From assembly GCA_944380775.1 (NCBI GenBank), contig CALWIP010000029.1, positions 1-64,000 on the forward strand: a stretch of DNA of 64,000 bases, given 5' to 3'. The notes under the pieces are model-generated. The model saw only the letters and a list, made by a program, of their open reading frames with translations, did no database searches and was not told the origin of the DNA. Source of the stretch: an uncultured Clostridia bacterium (GTDB taxonomy: Bacteria > Bacillota > Clostridia > Oscillospirales > Acutalibacteraceae). This document shows, piece after piece, positions 1-9,188 of the stretch (position 1 is its first letter; each line of letters opens with the position of its first letter). The position numbers and the translations under genes were made by a program.

Positions 1-1556
1 TTCTTTGACAAGTTATAATTCTGCCCTACATCCAGTCCACACTTCCGCTTGACTTGAGAGATATACAGGGACGATACCTTCAAGCCAGTATGCTTCAGCA
101 CATACGCCTTGATCTGCTCATAGGTTGTGCCTTTCTGGAAACCGGACATATCCATGCCCTCCAATGAGAACTCCACACGCACTTTCTTCGAGTCGATTTC
201 CCCCTTGGAAAGCAAGACAACCGTCTCCACATGCTGCGTCCGCGGGAACATATCCACCGGCGTGGCTTCGCGCAGGGCGTAGCCGCGCGCGGCGAAGTGG
301 GCGAGGTCGCGCGCGAGCGTGGCCGGGTCGCACGAGACGTAGACCACGCGGTCCGGCGCCATTTGCGCCACGGTGTCGGCCAAGGCCTCGCCGCAGCCCT
401 TGCGCGGCGGGTCCAGCAGCACCACCTCGGGGCGCAGGCCTTCCCGGCGGAAGGCTGCCGCCGCTTCGGCGGCGTCCATGCAGCGGAATTCCGCGTTGCA
501 AATGCCGTTGCGGCGCGCGTTCTCGCGGGCGTCCGCCACCGCCTGCGGCACAATCTCCACGCCGATGAGCCGCTCTGCGCGTCCCGCCAGCGTAAGGCCG
601 ATGGTCCCCGTGCCGCAGTAGAGGTCGAGTAACAGGCCGGCGCGCGCGCCTGCGTATTCGCCCGCCTTTTGGTACAGCCGCTCTGCCTGGCTGTGGTTGA
701 CTTGGTAAAAGGAATGCGGAGAAATTTGGAACCGCAAGCCGCAGAGCACGTCTGTGAGCTCCGGCTTGCCCCATACCAGGCGCGTTTTTTCACCCAGCAC
801 GACGTTGGTGTCCGCGCGGTTGCTGTTGACGAGCAGGCCGGTGAGCCGGGGCGCGGCGGCGCGCAGGCGGCGTAGCAGGACGTCCTCGCCGTGCAGGCCG
901 TTGCCGTTGACCACCACGCAGGCCAGCACTTCGCCGGTCGCGGCGGCCTTGCGCAGGTAAAAATGCCGCACGCGGCCTTTGCCGGTGCGTTCGTCATAGA
1001 CGCTCTCGCCAGATTCCGCAAGCCACGCGCGGAACGCCTGCGCCAGCGCGGAAAATTCCGGCGGCTGCAAACGGCAGTCTCCGCAGGGGACCACGCGGTG
1101 GCTGTGCACGGCGTAGAACCCGAGCGCCGGCGCGCCGGAAGCGTCCAGGCCGACGGGGTACTGCGCCTTGTTGCGGTAGCGCTCCGGCGAGGGCGCGGCG
1201 AGAATGGGCCGCAGCGGGATATCCCGCAGGCCGCCGATGCGTTCCAGCGCGTCGCGGACGCGCTCCTCCTTGATGCGCAGCTCCGCTTCGTAGCGGAGAT
1301 GGCAGTAGCGGCAGCCGCCGCACTGCGGGAACGCCGGGCATGCCGGGGCGATGCGGTCCGGGGAAGGGGAAAGGATTTCCTCCAGCCGCCCAAAAGCATA
1401 TTGCTTGGCGCGCTTGACAATGCGCACGCGCAGCCGGTCGCCGGGCGCAGCCGCCGGGACGAACACCGCCAGCCCTTCTACGCGTCCAACGCCGCTGCCC
1501 TCGGCAGTCATGCCGGTAATCTCCAATTCCACCACGTCGTTTTTCCGAAGTTCCAC
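1..1556 (-). CDS. rlmD: 23S rRNA (uracil-C5)-methyltransferase, RlmD/RumA family (3' end cut by window)
   Basis: SAM-dependent methyltransferase making 5-methyluridine in 23S rRNA. The reading frame starts at a GTG (1556) 6 bases after AGGAGAAGG and is open to base 1, so the C-terminus is missing. It shows an N-terminal TRAM-like segment, an iron-sulfur type Cys cluster near residues 73-85 (CPAFPQCGGCRYC), the SAM motif LLDLYCGTGTIGL, the motif LLDPPRKGC, and VYVSCDPATLARDL containing the expected catalytic Cys. After the conserved TQHVETVVLLS the protein continues into a tail of more than 60 residues (ending with SQVKRKCGLDVGQNYN), encoded by clearly AT-richer DNA than the gene body. RlmD specificity rather than RlmC or TrmFO-like activity is inferred from the family. 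Confidence 0.9.
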   Translation of the reverse strand, partial: MELRKNDVVELEITGMTAEGSGVGRVEGLAVFVPAAAPGDRLRVRIVKRAKQYAFGRLEEILSPSPDRIAPACPAFPQCGGCRYCHLRYEAELRIKEERVRDALERIGGLRDIPLRPILAAPSPERYRNKAQYPVGLDASGAPALGFYAVHSHRVVPCGDCRLQPPEFSALAQAFRAWLAESGESVYDERTGKGRVRHFYLRKAAATGEVLACVVVNGNGLHGEDVLLRRLRAAAPRLTGLLVNSNRADTNVVLGEKTRLVWGKPELTDVLCGLRFQISPHSFYQVNHSQAERLYQKAGEYAGARAGLLLDLYCGTGTIGLTLAGRAERLIGVEIVPQAVADARENARRNGICNAEFRCMDAAEAAAAFRREGLRPEVVLLDPPRKGCGEALADTVAQMAPDRVVYVSCDPATLARDLAHFAARGYALREATPVDMFPRTQHVETVVLLSKGEIDSKKVRVEFSLEGMDMSGFQKGTTYEQIKAYVLKHTGLKVSSLYISQVKRKCGLDVGQNYNLSK

Positions 1557-1641
1557 TTGGCCTTCTCCTCGCTTCCCTGTTTTTTCCGGCAGACCGCAAA
1601 TCCCCCGCGGGGCACGCGCCCGTTGGGGGATCGCCTTCGTT

Positions 1642-2169
1642 TTATGCCTGCGGGCAAGACGCCGCTGTGGCGGCTGCCTGCAAGGCGCGCTGCTCGCGCA
1701 GGATTTTCTTTTTCACCGTTTGCAGCCGGAAGCGGTTGTACCGCTGGATGAGCGCAAACGGCACGTTTCCCAGCAGGATCAAAAAGGCGAACAGCACGCC
1801 CGGCCAGAGCGGGTTGAGCACGAACACCACCCCCGCGCACAGGCAGTCCGTAAAGTGCATCCACTCGCCGCGGCAGGTTTCCAAAATGAATTCGTCGAGA
1901 TATTCAACGGAAACACCGGTGATATGCGCCTTCGAAAAGCCGTCTTTGCCAATGTGCTGCGGCACGCGGTCCTTCCATAGGTTAATCTTTAGGTAATCCT
2001 TGTACCAGCGGCCGCCACGTTCCCAGCCTTTGGCCAAATACCGCTTTTTCGCCGCGTCAAACGTACTGGCCGGCAGCTTGACGCACGCGATGAACACTGC
2101 GACATGCCAGGCGGCAACAATCATGGCGTTCCAGAAAAAAATCTGCACAGCCGACATCCCCCGGAACAT
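1642..2169 (-). CDS. CrtO-like glycosyl-4,4'-diaponeurosporenoate acyltransferase family membrane protein
   Basis: 175-residue protein resembling the small CrtO acyltransferase family that, in staphyloxanthin synthesis, esterifies a glycosylated C30 carotenoid. Seen: an N-terminal hydrophobic helix (about 8-30), a central soluble part with the conserved-looking block FILETCRGEWMHFTD, two close hydrophobic helices (about 108-140), then the family-typical IQRYNRFRLQ. The ATG at 2169 follows AAAGGAGGGG at good spacing. No other carotenoid gene (crtM, crtN, crtP, crtQ) is present, so the substrate may be a different lipid or glycolipid. It lies upstream of rlmD on the same strand, about 85 bases away. 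Confidence 0.6.
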   Translation of the reverse strand: MFRGMSAVQIFFWNAMIVAAWHVAVFIACVKLPASTFDAAKKRYLAKGWERGGRWYKDYLKINLWKDRVPQHIGKDGFSKAHITGVSVEYLDEFILETCRGEWMHFTDCLCAGVVFVLNPLWPGVLFAFLILLGNVPFALIQRYNRFRLQTVKKKILREQRALQAAATAASCPQA

Positions 2170-2323
2170 GGGTCCCCTCCTTTTCCCGCCGGAATCGTGC
2201 GCCGTTGAAGAAAACGGCGCGCCGGAATCGTCTAAAACATTATTATCCTTTATTATAACGGATTTGCCCCGGCCTATTTGTTAAATTATTATGAACAAGA
2301 CGCCCCTCGGGGGGAACTGCCCC

Positions 2324-2352
2324 TTGACATCCGGGAGGGCGGGCGCTATAAT
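2324..2352 (+). promoter_or_regulatory. Consensus sigma-70/SigA promoter for glnN
   Basis: TTGACA (2324-2329), a 17-base spacer, and TATAAT (2347-2352): a perfect match to both consensus hexamers. Transcription should start near 2359, giving a leader of about 100 bases before glnN. Confidence 0.9.
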
Positions 2353-2367
2353 AAGGCGAAACGAAAG

Positions 2368-2418
2368 GATCGACGAGGGCGCTGTTGGATCGCAAAATAC
2401 GGTCCGGCGGCGTTTTTT
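2368..2418 (+). promoter_or_regulatory. glnN leader: terminator with competing antiterminator-like hairpin
   Basis: Bases 2380-2392 pair with 2400-2412 in a 13-bp stem containing four G-U pairs, with a 7-base loop and a run of six T (2413-2418): an intrinsic terminator inside the leader. A second possible hairpin (GATCGAC 2368-2374 with GTT-G-GATC 2384-2391) uses the left arm of that terminator, so the two are mutually exclusive. This layout suggests control by antitermination. In Clostridia glutamine synthetase leaders are often ANTAR-protein targets, but the two hexaloop hairpins typical of ANTAR sites are not clearly visible here. Confidence 0.65.
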
Positions 2419-2460
2419 GTGTGCGGCGGACGGCGCGAGAATTTGCAAGGAGTGAAGAGG

Positions 2461-4548
2461 ATGAGCAACGTTCCGGAGATGTTTGGCAGCCTGGTGTTTA
2501 ACGACCCCATGATGAAGGAAAGGCTGCCGAAGGACATTTACAAGGCGCTGAAAAAGACCCGGGAAGAGGGCAAGCCCCTGGACTTGCATGTGGCGAACGT
2601 GGTGGCGGCGGCGATGAAGAACTGGGCCATTGAGCACGGCGCGACGCATTTCACGCACTGGTTCCAGCCGATGACCGGCATCACCGCGGAAAAGCACGAC
2701 AGCTTTATCTCCCCGGTGGAGGGCGGCCGCGTCGTCATGGAATTCTCCGGCAAAGAACTCATCAAAGGCGAGCCGGACGCTTCGAGCTTCCCCTCCGGCG
2801 GCTTGCGCGCCACGTTTGAGGCCCGCGGCTACACCGCCTGGGACCCGACCTCCGACGCCTTCTTGAAGGACGGCACGCTCTGCATCCCCACGGCGTTCTG
2901 TTCCTACGGCGGGGAGGCGCTGGACAAGAAGACCCCGCTGCTGCGCTCGATGGAAGCGCTGGACCGGCAGGCGCTGCGCGTGCTGCGGCTGTTCGGCAAC
3001 GAGGACGTTACGCGCGTGGACACGACCGTCGGCCCGGAGCAGGAGTATTTCCTTGTCGACAACGAGCTTTACAAAAAACGCAAGGACCTGGTGTACACCG
3101 GCCGCACGCTGTTCGGCGCAAAACCGCCCAAGGGCCAAGAGCTGGAGGACCACTACTTCGGCGTCATTAAGCCGCGCGTCTCCGCCTACATGAAAGACCT
3201 GGACGAAGAGCTGTGGAAGCTCGGCATTTTGGCGCGCACCAAGCATAACGAGGCCGCCCCGGCCCAGCACGAGCTTGCGCCGATTTTCACCACCGGCAAT
3301 TTGGCTACGGACCACAACCAGCTGACGATGGAAGTGATGAAAAAGGTGGCCGCCCGCCACGGCATGGCCTGCCTGCTGCACGAGAAGCCGTTTGCGGGCG
3401 TCAACGGCAGCGGGAAACACAACAACTGGTCGCTTTCCACCAACACGGGCGTCAACCTGCTCGAGCCGGGCGATTCCCCGCGGGAGAACGCGCAGTTCCT
3501 GCTCTTCCTGGTGGCCATCTTGCGCGCGGTGGACGAGCACCAGGACCTTCTGCGCATCTCGGTCGCCAGCGCGGGCAACGACCACCGCCTCGGCGGCTAC
3601 GAGGCGCCGCCGGCCATTGTCTCCATGTTCATCGGCGACGACCTCGCAGAAATCCTGGAGTCCATTGAGAAGGGCACGCCCTACAAAAAGCGCGACACCG
3701 GCGAGATTGAGATCGGCGTGGACGCGCTGCCGCATTTCCCGAAGGATACGACGGACCGCAACCGCACGTCGCCGTTCGCGTTCACGGGAAATAAATTTGA
3801 ATTCCGCATGCTCGGCTCGTCCGATTCCATCGCCTGCCCGAATATGATGCTCAATGTGATGGTTGCGGACGTGCTGCGCGATTTCGCAGACCAGCTCGAG
3901 CGCGCGGAAGATTTCAACGCCGCGCTGAACAAGCTCATCCGCCGGACGATCAAAGAGCACAAGCGCATCCTGTTCAACGGCAACAATTATTCGGACGAAT
4001 GGCGCGAGGAGGCGGCCCGCCGCGGCCTGCTGAACCTGCCTTCTACGGCGGACGCGCTGCCGTATTATTGCAGCGAGGAGAACGTCGCGCTGTTTGAGCG
4101 CCACGGCGTGCTTTCCCGCACGGAGATCGGGTCCCGCTGCGAGATCATGCTGGAAAATTACTGCAAGCAGCTGCAAATTGAAGCGCTGACCATGCTGGAC
4201 CTGATCCACAAGGACATCCTGCCTGCGGTGTGCGCGTACATGAAGGACCTCAGCGCCACGGCGGTGAGCAAAAAGGAGCTCGGCGTCCCGGCGGAGCTGG
4301 AGACCGAGCTGCTGAAAAAGCTGTCGGCGCGCTCAAGCGGCCTGTACCGCGCGGCCGGGGAACTGGCGCAGGACGTAGACAACGCGCCGAAGGACGCCGG
4401 CGCGGCCCAGCAGGCGCGCTACTACCACGAGACGGTGTTCGCGCAGATGGAGCGCGCGCGCGCTGTGGCGGACGAACTGGAAGTGCTGACCGGCCGGGAA
4501 TACTGGCCGTTCCCGACGTACGGGGACCTGCTCTTCAGCGTGCGCTGA
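2461..4548 (+). CDS. glnN: Type III glutamine synthetase
   Basis: ATP-dependent glutamate + ammonia ligase of the large GSIII class. The 695 residues match the usual ~700 for GSIII, far more than GSI. The ATG at 2461 follows AAGGAGTGAAGAGG; the frame is open upstream but that part overlaps the promoter and leader, so the shorter start is right. Seen: N-terminal MFGSLVFND, a GSIII-like block ending [11 protein letters not shown], the glutamate/ATP region with [34 protein letters not shown], and the late motif [18 protein letters not shown]. Monocistronic: own promoter, own leader and a strong terminator 18 bases after the stop. Confidence 0.95.
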   Translation: MSNVPEMFGSLVFNDPMMKERLPKDIYKALKKTREEGKPLDLHVANVVAAAMKNWAIEHGATHFTHWFQPMTGITAEKHDSFISPVEGGRVVMEFSGKELIKGEPDASSFPSGGLRATFEARGYTAWDPTSDAFLKDGTLCIPTAFCSYGGEALDKKTPLLRSMEALDRQALRVLRLFGNEDVTRVDTTVGPEQEYFLVDNELYKKRKDLVYTGRTLFGAKPPKGQELEDHYFGVIKPRVSAYMKDLDEELWKLGILARTKHNEAAPAQHELAPIFTTGNLATDHNQLTMEVMKKVAARHGMACLLHEKPFAGVNGSGKHNNWSLSTNTGVNLLEPGDSPRENAQFLLFLVAILRAVDEHQDLLRISVASAGNDHRLGGYEAPPAIVSMFIGDDLAEILESIEKGTPYKKRDTGEIEIGVDALPHFPKDTTDRNRTSPFAFTGNKFEFRMLGSSDSIACPNMMLNVMVADVLRDFADQLERAEDFNAALNKLIRRTIKEHKRILFNGNNYSDEWREEAARRGLLNLPSTADALPYYCSEENVALFERHGVLSRTEIGSRCEIMLENYCKQLQIEALTMLDLIHKDILPAVCAYMKDLSATAVSKKELGVPAELETELLKKLSARSSGLYRAAGELAQDVDNAPKDAGAAQQARYYHETVFAQMERARAVADELEVLTGREYWPFPTYGDLLFSVR

Positions 4549-4565
4549 GTTTTTCAATGAAAAGA

Positions 4566-4604
4566 GGGCCGGGAGCGGGGGATTTCTCCGCTCCCGGCCC
4601 TTTT
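4566..4604. terminator. Bidirectional intrinsic terminator between glnN and the ABC permease gene
   Basis: GGGCCGGGAGCGG pairs with CCGCTCCCGGCCC across a 9-base loop, followed by TTTT; the opposite strand has TCTTTT after the same stem, so it can serve both convergent genes. Confidence 0.85.
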
Positions 4605-4631
4605 GCCGTGTCTTTTTAAATGTCCTGCCCG

Positions 4632-6635
4632 TCAGGCCGCCGGTTCGGCGTCCTCCAGCAGTTCGCCGAGCAGCGCGGTGGTCTCCGGGAAGAGCGATTC
4701 CGAAAGGTCATAGTTGAAGTTCCCGGCAAGGCCCACGCGGCCGCGGTAGCCGCCGGTCAATTCGAGAAGGGCCTCGTTGTCCGGCACGAACGGCATGACG
4801 CTGAGGGAAAGGCCGTAGCTCCATTCCTCGTTGTTCCCCTGGAACCAGATCCGGCCGGATTCCCCGTCCACCGCGTAAGAACCGCTGTGGTTCCGCACGT
4901 CGGATTGCAGCGCCGCGAGCAGGCGTTCCTGCTGCGCCTCCGTGAGCGTGAAATCATAGTACCCGCCCCCTTGGTTGGACGAGGTGGAGAACGATTGCAC
5001 GCCGATGGAGAGGATGGCGTCGGCGTCCAGGTAGAAAATCGGGTCCGGCTTGAGGCGGAATTCATCCCGCTGGAGGATCTCGTTCATCAGGCCGGCCACT
5101 TTTTCCCGGGTTTCCAGCGTGCCGCGGCCGTCCGATTCGTAGCCGCGGTAGACGATGCTGCCGTCTTCCAGGTAATACCGCAGGGTGATGTCGTTCGAGC
5201 GGTAGGGGTCGATTTGGTACGGGTAATGTCCCTCGCGCTCGAGGGCAATCAGGGCCTCATGCAGCTCCCGCACAAGCGCGGCGTCCTCCACCACCGGCTG
5301 CACGGAGGTAAGGGACTGGCTTTCCATCGCCGCAGCGCTGGAGGGGCCGTCCGCCGCGCCGTCTTGCGGCGCCGGCGTGATGGAAAAAACGGTGAAGCCC
5401 GTGTTGTTGTTGTTGCTGCGGTACGGCAGGTCCACCTCCACGCGGGCAATGTTTTCCGCCGCGGGCAGGTAGGTGTCCACGCCGAAGAAACCGAAGCTCA
5501 CCGAGACGTAGCAGGCGGCGAACACGGCGGCAAACAGGCCGTAGAAGCGCAGGCTCTTCCACAGGCCTTTGAAGCCGCGGGAATATACGCCCTCCGCAAT
5601 GATGTGCGTGCACAGCGAGCCAATCAGCGCGCCGGTGAGGAAATAGACGGTGTAATTCCCGTTGGAGAGGTAGAGGAAGATCATCCCCATGCAGAGCGCG
5701 GCGGCAAAGCTGGCCAGGAAGCGCACCGCGGCCTTCGGCACGGGGAAGGCGAACTGGCTCTCGGCCGATTCGCTTTTGCGGCGGCGGTACAGCAGCAGCG
5801 AGGCTGCAAACACCGCCGCGGTGAAGAACGCCCACCAAATGCAGAAGGCCGGGTCGGCGCGGAACAGCGTGGTGGCCAGCAGCCCGCCGAAAAACGGCGA
5901 GAGCAGCGTGTCAAACAGCGTGACCAGGCCGAAGCCGGAGAAGAGGTCGACGCCCGGGAGGATCATCCCCGCGGCAGTGCGGCTCAGGACGGTCGCCAGC
6001 GGCCAGGTGACGCTCACCACGACGAGCGAGGCCGCCGCGTCGAAGACCGTGCCGCTGCACACGCTGAAAAAGACGGTGCAGGTGTAGGCGGCTGTTGCCA
6101 TCAGAAGGATGAGCGGCAGGTAGCCGTCCTGCAGGCTCATAGAGAGGTAAGAGGAATAGGAGCGTTCCAGCGCGGCCGGGACGCCGTACGCCAGGCGCAC
6201 CGCCTCTGCCAGCAGCGAAGCCGCCGTGGGCGGGACCAGCAAAATGGTGAGGCCCGCCAGGTAGCGCCCTAAAAACAGGGCGCTGCGCGTCACCGGCAGC
6301 GCGTGGAACAGGTCCACGCTGCGCCGCTTTTGCTGGAAGGAGAAGAGCAGCAGCCCGAGCACGAACGCGAGCAGCAGCAGGAGCGGCACGCCGGCGAAGG
6401 TGTACGCCGTGAGCATGCAGGAGTGGAATATTTCGTTGATTTGCTCCTGGTAATTGCGCTGCGTTTCGCTGACCCCGGAGAGCGAGAGCAGCAGCACCAG
6501 CGGGGAGAGGATGAGCCAAAGCGCGGCGTACAGCAGCGCCAGGCCTTTGTTCTGCCCCAGCGTCCAGCGGTACAACTGGGCGACCGCCTGCGGCCCGGGC
6601 AGCGGGAGCTTAACCGAGGATGTTGTCGATGTCAT
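4632..6635 (-). CDS. ABC transporter permease, ABC-2 type, with extracellular/soluble C-terminal region
   Basis: 667-residue integral membrane protein, the membrane partner of the adjacent ATPase. Several hydrophobic segments in the first ~430 residues (for example around LLYAALWLILSPLVLLLSLS and LLLLLAFVLGLLLFSF) include the segment RSVDLFHALPVTRSALFLGR, typical of the cytoplasmic coupling loop of these permeases, followed by a long hydrophilic domain. The start at 6635 lies inside the end of the ATPase gene (26-base overlap) after GGAGG; the longer open frame upstream is antisense-type shadow of the ATPase. Substrate unknown; GntR-linked ABC-2 systems often act in antibiotic or envelope stress. 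Confidence 0.8.
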   Translation of the reverse strand: MTSTTSSVKLPLPGPQAVAQLYRWTLGQNKGLALLYAALWLILSPLVLLLSLSGVSETQRNYQEQINEIFHSCMLTAYTFAGVPLLLLLAFVLGLLLFSFQQKRRSVDLFHALPVTRSALFLGRYLAGLTILLVPPTAASLLAEAVRLAYGVPAALERSYSSYLSMSLQDGYLPLILLMATAAYTCTVFFSVCSGTVFDAAASLVVVSVTWPLATVLSRTAAGMILPGVDLFSGFGLVTLFDTLLSPFFGGLLATTLFRADPAFCIWWAFFTAAVFAASLLLYRRRKSESAESQFAFPVPKAAVRFLASFAAALCMGMIFLYLSNGNYTVYFLTGALIGSLCTHIIAEGVYSRGFKGLWKSLRFYGLFAAVFAACYVSVSFGFFGVDTYLPAAENIARVEVDLPYRSNNNNTGFTVFSITPAPQDGAADGPSSAAAMESQSLTSVQPVVEDAALVRELHEALIALEREGHYPYQIDPYRSNDITLRYYLEDGSIVYRGYESDGRGTLETREKVAGLMNEILQRDEFRLKPDPIFYLDADAILSIGVQSFSTSSNQGGGYYDFTLTEAQQERLLAALQSDVRNHSGSYAVDGESGRIWFQGNNEEWSYGLSLSVMPFVPDNEALLELTGGYRGRVGLAGNFNYDLSESLFPETTALLGELLEDAEPAA

Positions 6636-7509
6636 ATCCAGCCGCCTCCATTTCACTGATAAATACTTCCTCCAGCGTGAGCGGGAGCACCTCGCGGAAC
6701 ACGGGGTTCTGCGCGTCGAGCGCGTCGAGCACCTGCTGCCGGGTCCCGCGCGCCACCAGGTTGAGGAGCGAGCCGCGCACGGTGGCGCTGAGGATCTCGA
6801 TGCCTTCAAACGCCGTGAGCTCCGGCACCGGCTTGAACACCGCCTGCACCTTGTGGATGCCGAGCTTGAGCTCGTCGAGGTCGCGGTCGAAGAGGATGCC
6901 GCCGCGGTGCAGCAGGCCGACATGGTCGCAAAGGTCCTCGAGTTCGCGCAGGTTGTGCGACGCAATGAGCACCGTCATCTCCCGCCCGGCCACCTCTTCG
7001 CTGAGCAGGCGCTTGAGCAGCTGGCGCATCACCGGGTCGAGGCCGTCGAAGACCTCGTCGAGCAAAAGGTAATCCGGCCGCGTGGCAAGCGCCGTAATCA
7101 GCGCCGCCTGGCGCTGCATCCCTTTGGAGAATTGGGCAATCTTCCCTTTGCGCGGCAGCGGGAACATCCCGCAGAGCTGTTCAAACCGCTTTTGGTCCCA
7201 GTTTGGGTAAAAGCGGCCGTAGAGCGAAACGCAGTCGTCCAGCGTGGCGTGCGGCAGGAAATAGGGGAAATCCGGCACGAAGAACGTGCGCCCCTTCACC
7301 TCCGGGCGTTCAAACGGCGGGAGGCCGTCCACTTCCACAGAGCCGCCGTCCGGGCGGTACACCCCGGCGAGGATGCGCAGCAGCGTCGATTTCCCCGCGC
7401 CGTTGGACCCCACCAGCCCGTAGATGGAGCCGGTTTCAATGCGGCAGCTGATCTGCTGCAGCGCCTCCACCTGGCCAAACCGCTTGGTCAGGCCGTTCAT
7501 TGTAATCAT
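6610..7509 (-). CDS. ABC transporter ATP-binding protein
   Basis: 299-residue ATPase of an ABC-2 exporter-like system. Seen: Walker A GLVGSNGAGKSTLLRIL, a signature region FSKGMQRQAALITAL (degenerate LSGGQ), Walker B YLLLDEVFDGLDP and the switch His in VLIASHNLRELEDLCDHVGL, then a C-terminal extension of about 90 residues. The ATG at 7509 overlaps the stop of the GntR gene (ATGA), with GGGAGGG upstream, so the three genes form one translationally coupled unit. YtrB-like by context. Confidence 0.9.
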   Translation of the reverse strand: MITMNGLTKRFGQVEALQQISCRIETGSIYGLVGSNGAGKSTLLRILAGVYRPDGGSVEVDGLPPFERPEVKGRTFFVPDFPYFLPHATLDDCVSLYGRFYPNWDQKRFEQLCGMFPLPRKGKIAQFSKGMQRQAALITALATRPDYLLLDEVFDGLDPVMRQLLKRLLSEEVAGREMTVLIASHNLRELEDLCDHVGLLHRGGILFDRDLDELKLGIHKVQAVFKPVPELTAFEGIEILSATVRGSLLNLVARGTRQQVLDALDAQNPVFREVLPLTLEEVFISEMEAAGYDIDNILG

Positions 7510-7880
7510 GCTGGATCCCTCCCTTGAAAATATGCGTCGATGCGCCCGCGCATCTCGCACGCGGTAACGCCGCCGTCCGCCGCGCGCGCCACTGCGGCGT
7601 CAAATTCCCCCAGCGCAAGCTGTTTTTTCCGCTCCACCGGCGCAAAGTCCGGCGAGAGGAACGAGCCCTTGCCCGGCACGCTCACCAGGATGCCGTCGCG
7701 CTCCAGCATGCGGTAGGCCTTCTGCACGGTGTTCGGGTTCACGCCCAGCTCCTGCGCCAGCGCCCGCACAGAGGGCATCTGTTCGTTTTCTTCCAGCCCG
7801 CCCAGCGCGGCCAGCCGCGTGATGGACCGGTACAGCTGCTCGTAAATCGGCTGCCCGCTTTTGTAGTCCAGCACAAACAT
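7506..7880 (-). CDS. GntR family transcriptional regulator, YtrA subfamily
   Basis: 124-residue regulator: an N-terminal winged helix (QPIYEQLYRSITRLAAL through NPNTVQKAYRMLERDGILVSVPGKGSFL) and only a short C-terminal helical tail, as in YtrA-type repressors that control adjacent ABC transporters. AGGAGG precedes the ATG. First gene of the regulator-ATPase-permease operon; a dyad lies 26-44 bases upstream, so autoregulation is likely. The effector cannot be read from the sequence. Confidence 0.9.
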   Translation of the reverse strand: MFVLDYKSGQPIYEQLYRSITRLAALGGLEENEQMPSVRALAQELGVNPNTVQKAYRMLERDGILVSVPGKGSFLSPDFAPVERKKQLALGEFDAAVARAADGGVTACEMRGRIDAYFQGRDPA

Positions 7881-7905
7881 GGCCGTATCGCCTCCTGTCC
7901 TAAGT

Positions 7906-7924
7906 GTATTAGTGCGATTAGTAC
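7906..7924 (-). promoter_or_regulatory. Probable GntR operator (imperfect dyad) over the promoter of the ABC operon
   Basis: A 19-base dyad, GTATTAGTGCGATTAGTAC on the + strand, is symmetric at 12 of 18 non-central positions (GTA.TA.T...A.TA.TAC). It sits just upstream of the gntR ribosome-binding site and overlaps a plausible minus-strand promoter (TTAACT, 16-base gap, TACACT). Confidence 0.5.
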
Positions 7925-8101
7925 AGTTAAAGCATACACCGCCCGGCGGGAAAAGTCAATCACAAAAAGGTTACAATCGCGGCGCGGCGCAGCGGGGGTT
8001 GAAAAAGAGGGGGCGGTGTTGTAAGATAATAAAATAAGAGAAGCAAAACCGGGACCCGGTTCGAAAAATTGCGCGGACGGCGCGGAAAGGCGGCGCTTAG
8101 A

Positions 8102-9064
8102 ATGAGGATCAGTGTCATCGGCTGCGGGCGTTGGGGGAGTTTTCTCGCTTGGTATTTGGACGAAACCGGCCACGACGTGCTGCTGTACGGCCGCGCGGGG
8201 TCGCAGCGGCTGGCGCAGCTGCGGGAAACGCGCGAAAACGGCCTGCTCCGCCTTGGCGACGGCGTGAAGGTGACGAGCGACCTCGCCCGCGCGGTGGATT
8301 TCGCCGAGACCCTGGTGGTCTCCATCAGCTCGCAGGGCTTGCGCAGCCTGATGGCCGGGCTCTCGAGCCTCGGCCTCGAGGGGAAAACCCTCGTTTTGTG
8401 CATGAAGGGCCTGGAGACCGGCACCGGCCTGCGCCTGACGGAGATTGCCGCCGAGTACGCCCCCGGCGTCAAGACGGCCATTTGGGTCGGCCCCGGCCAT
8501 GTGCAGGATTTCCTGCGCGGCGTGCCGAACTGCATGGTCGTCGACAGCGCCTGCGAGAGCACCAAACGCGCGCTGGTGGACGCCTTTTCCAGCCGGCTCA
8601 TCCGCTTTTACTACGGGAACGACCTGCTCGGCAACGAGATTGGCGCGGCCTCGAAAAACGTCATCGGCATCGCGGCCGGCGTGCTCGACGGCCTGGAGAT
8701 GACCGCCCTCAAGGGCGCGCTCATGTCCCGCGGCTGCCGCGAGATTGCCCGGCTCATCGTCGCAATGGGCGGCCAGGAGCTGAGCGCCTACGGCCTCGCG
8801 CACCTTGGCGACTACCAGGCCACTGTCTTTTCCCCCTACAGCCACAACCGCATGTTTGGCGAGAAAAAGGCCCGCGGCGAGGCCTACGGCGAGCTCGCCG
8901 AGGGCGTGCCCACCACCGCGGCCATCCTGCTGCTCGGCAAGCAGTACGGCGTCGACTTGCCCATCTGCCGCGCTGTGGATGAATTCCTCAACCACGGCGC
9001 AGACCCGGAAGACGCCATCGGCGGGCTGTTCCTGCGCAGCCTGAAGACGGAATTCTGGGCCTGA
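8102..9064 (+). CDS. gpsA: NAD(P)-dependent glycerol-3-phosphate dehydrogenase-like protein
   Basis: Predicted to reduce dihydroxyacetone phosphate to sn-glycerol-3-phosphate for lipid synthesis. 320 residues, slightly shorter than typical GpsA. Seen: the N-terminal Rossmann motif IGCGRWGSFLAWYL, the lysine-bearing CMKGLE (GpsA AKG[IL] equivalent), GPGHVQDFLRG in place of GPSHAEE, and NEIGAASKNVIGIAAG with the catalytic Lys. The ATG at 8102 opens the Rossmann fold directly; the ORF extends 11 codons upstream without support. The altered GPSHAEE motif makes this a divergent member, possibly one of two paralogues. Confidence 0.75.
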   Translation: MRISVIGCGRWGSFLAWYLDETGHDVLLYGRAGSQRLAQLRETRENGLLRLGDGVKVTSDLARAVDFAETLVVSISSQGLRSLMAGLSSLGLEGKTLVLCMKGLETGTGLRLTEIAAEYAPGVKTAIWVGPGHVQDFLRGVPNCMVVDSACESTKRALVDAFSSRLIRFYYGNDLLGNEIGAASKNVIGIAAGVLDGLEMTALKGALMSRGCREIARLIVAMGGQELSAYGLAHLGDYQATVFSPYSHNRMFGEKKARGEAYGELAEGVPTTAAILLLGKQYGVDLPICRAVDEFLNHGADPEDAIGGLFLRSLKTEFWA

Positions 9065-9118
9065 AAACCGCCGCCGTCCGCCGCGGCGGGGAATGGGGAG
9101 TATATTTGTACACTTTAG

Positions 9119-9147
9119 TTGACAAACCGCTTCCCATCGATTATGAT
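9119..9147 (+). promoter_or_regulatory. Promoter for mrp
   Basis: TTGACA (9119-9124), 17-base spacer, TATGAT (9142-9147), 42 bases before the first mrp start codon. Confidence 0.8.
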
Positions 9148-9188
9148 GAGAGAAGAATCCGCGCGGTTCCCGCGCAAAGAGGAAGGAA

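Noticed and set aside
2281..4209. Long minus-strand ORF (642 codons) antisense to glnN
   Set aside because: It mirrors the glnN frame in GC-rich DNA, has low-complexity His/Arg/Ala content, and no ribosome-binding site.
4620..6272. Plus-strand ORF of 550 codons opposite the ABC permease
   Set aside because: Antisense shadow; the minus-strand frame has clear transmembrane segments.
9065..9118. Terminator after gpsA-like (CCGCCG/CGGCGG palindrome)
   Set aside because: No T-run after the stem; kept only as a GC palindrome.
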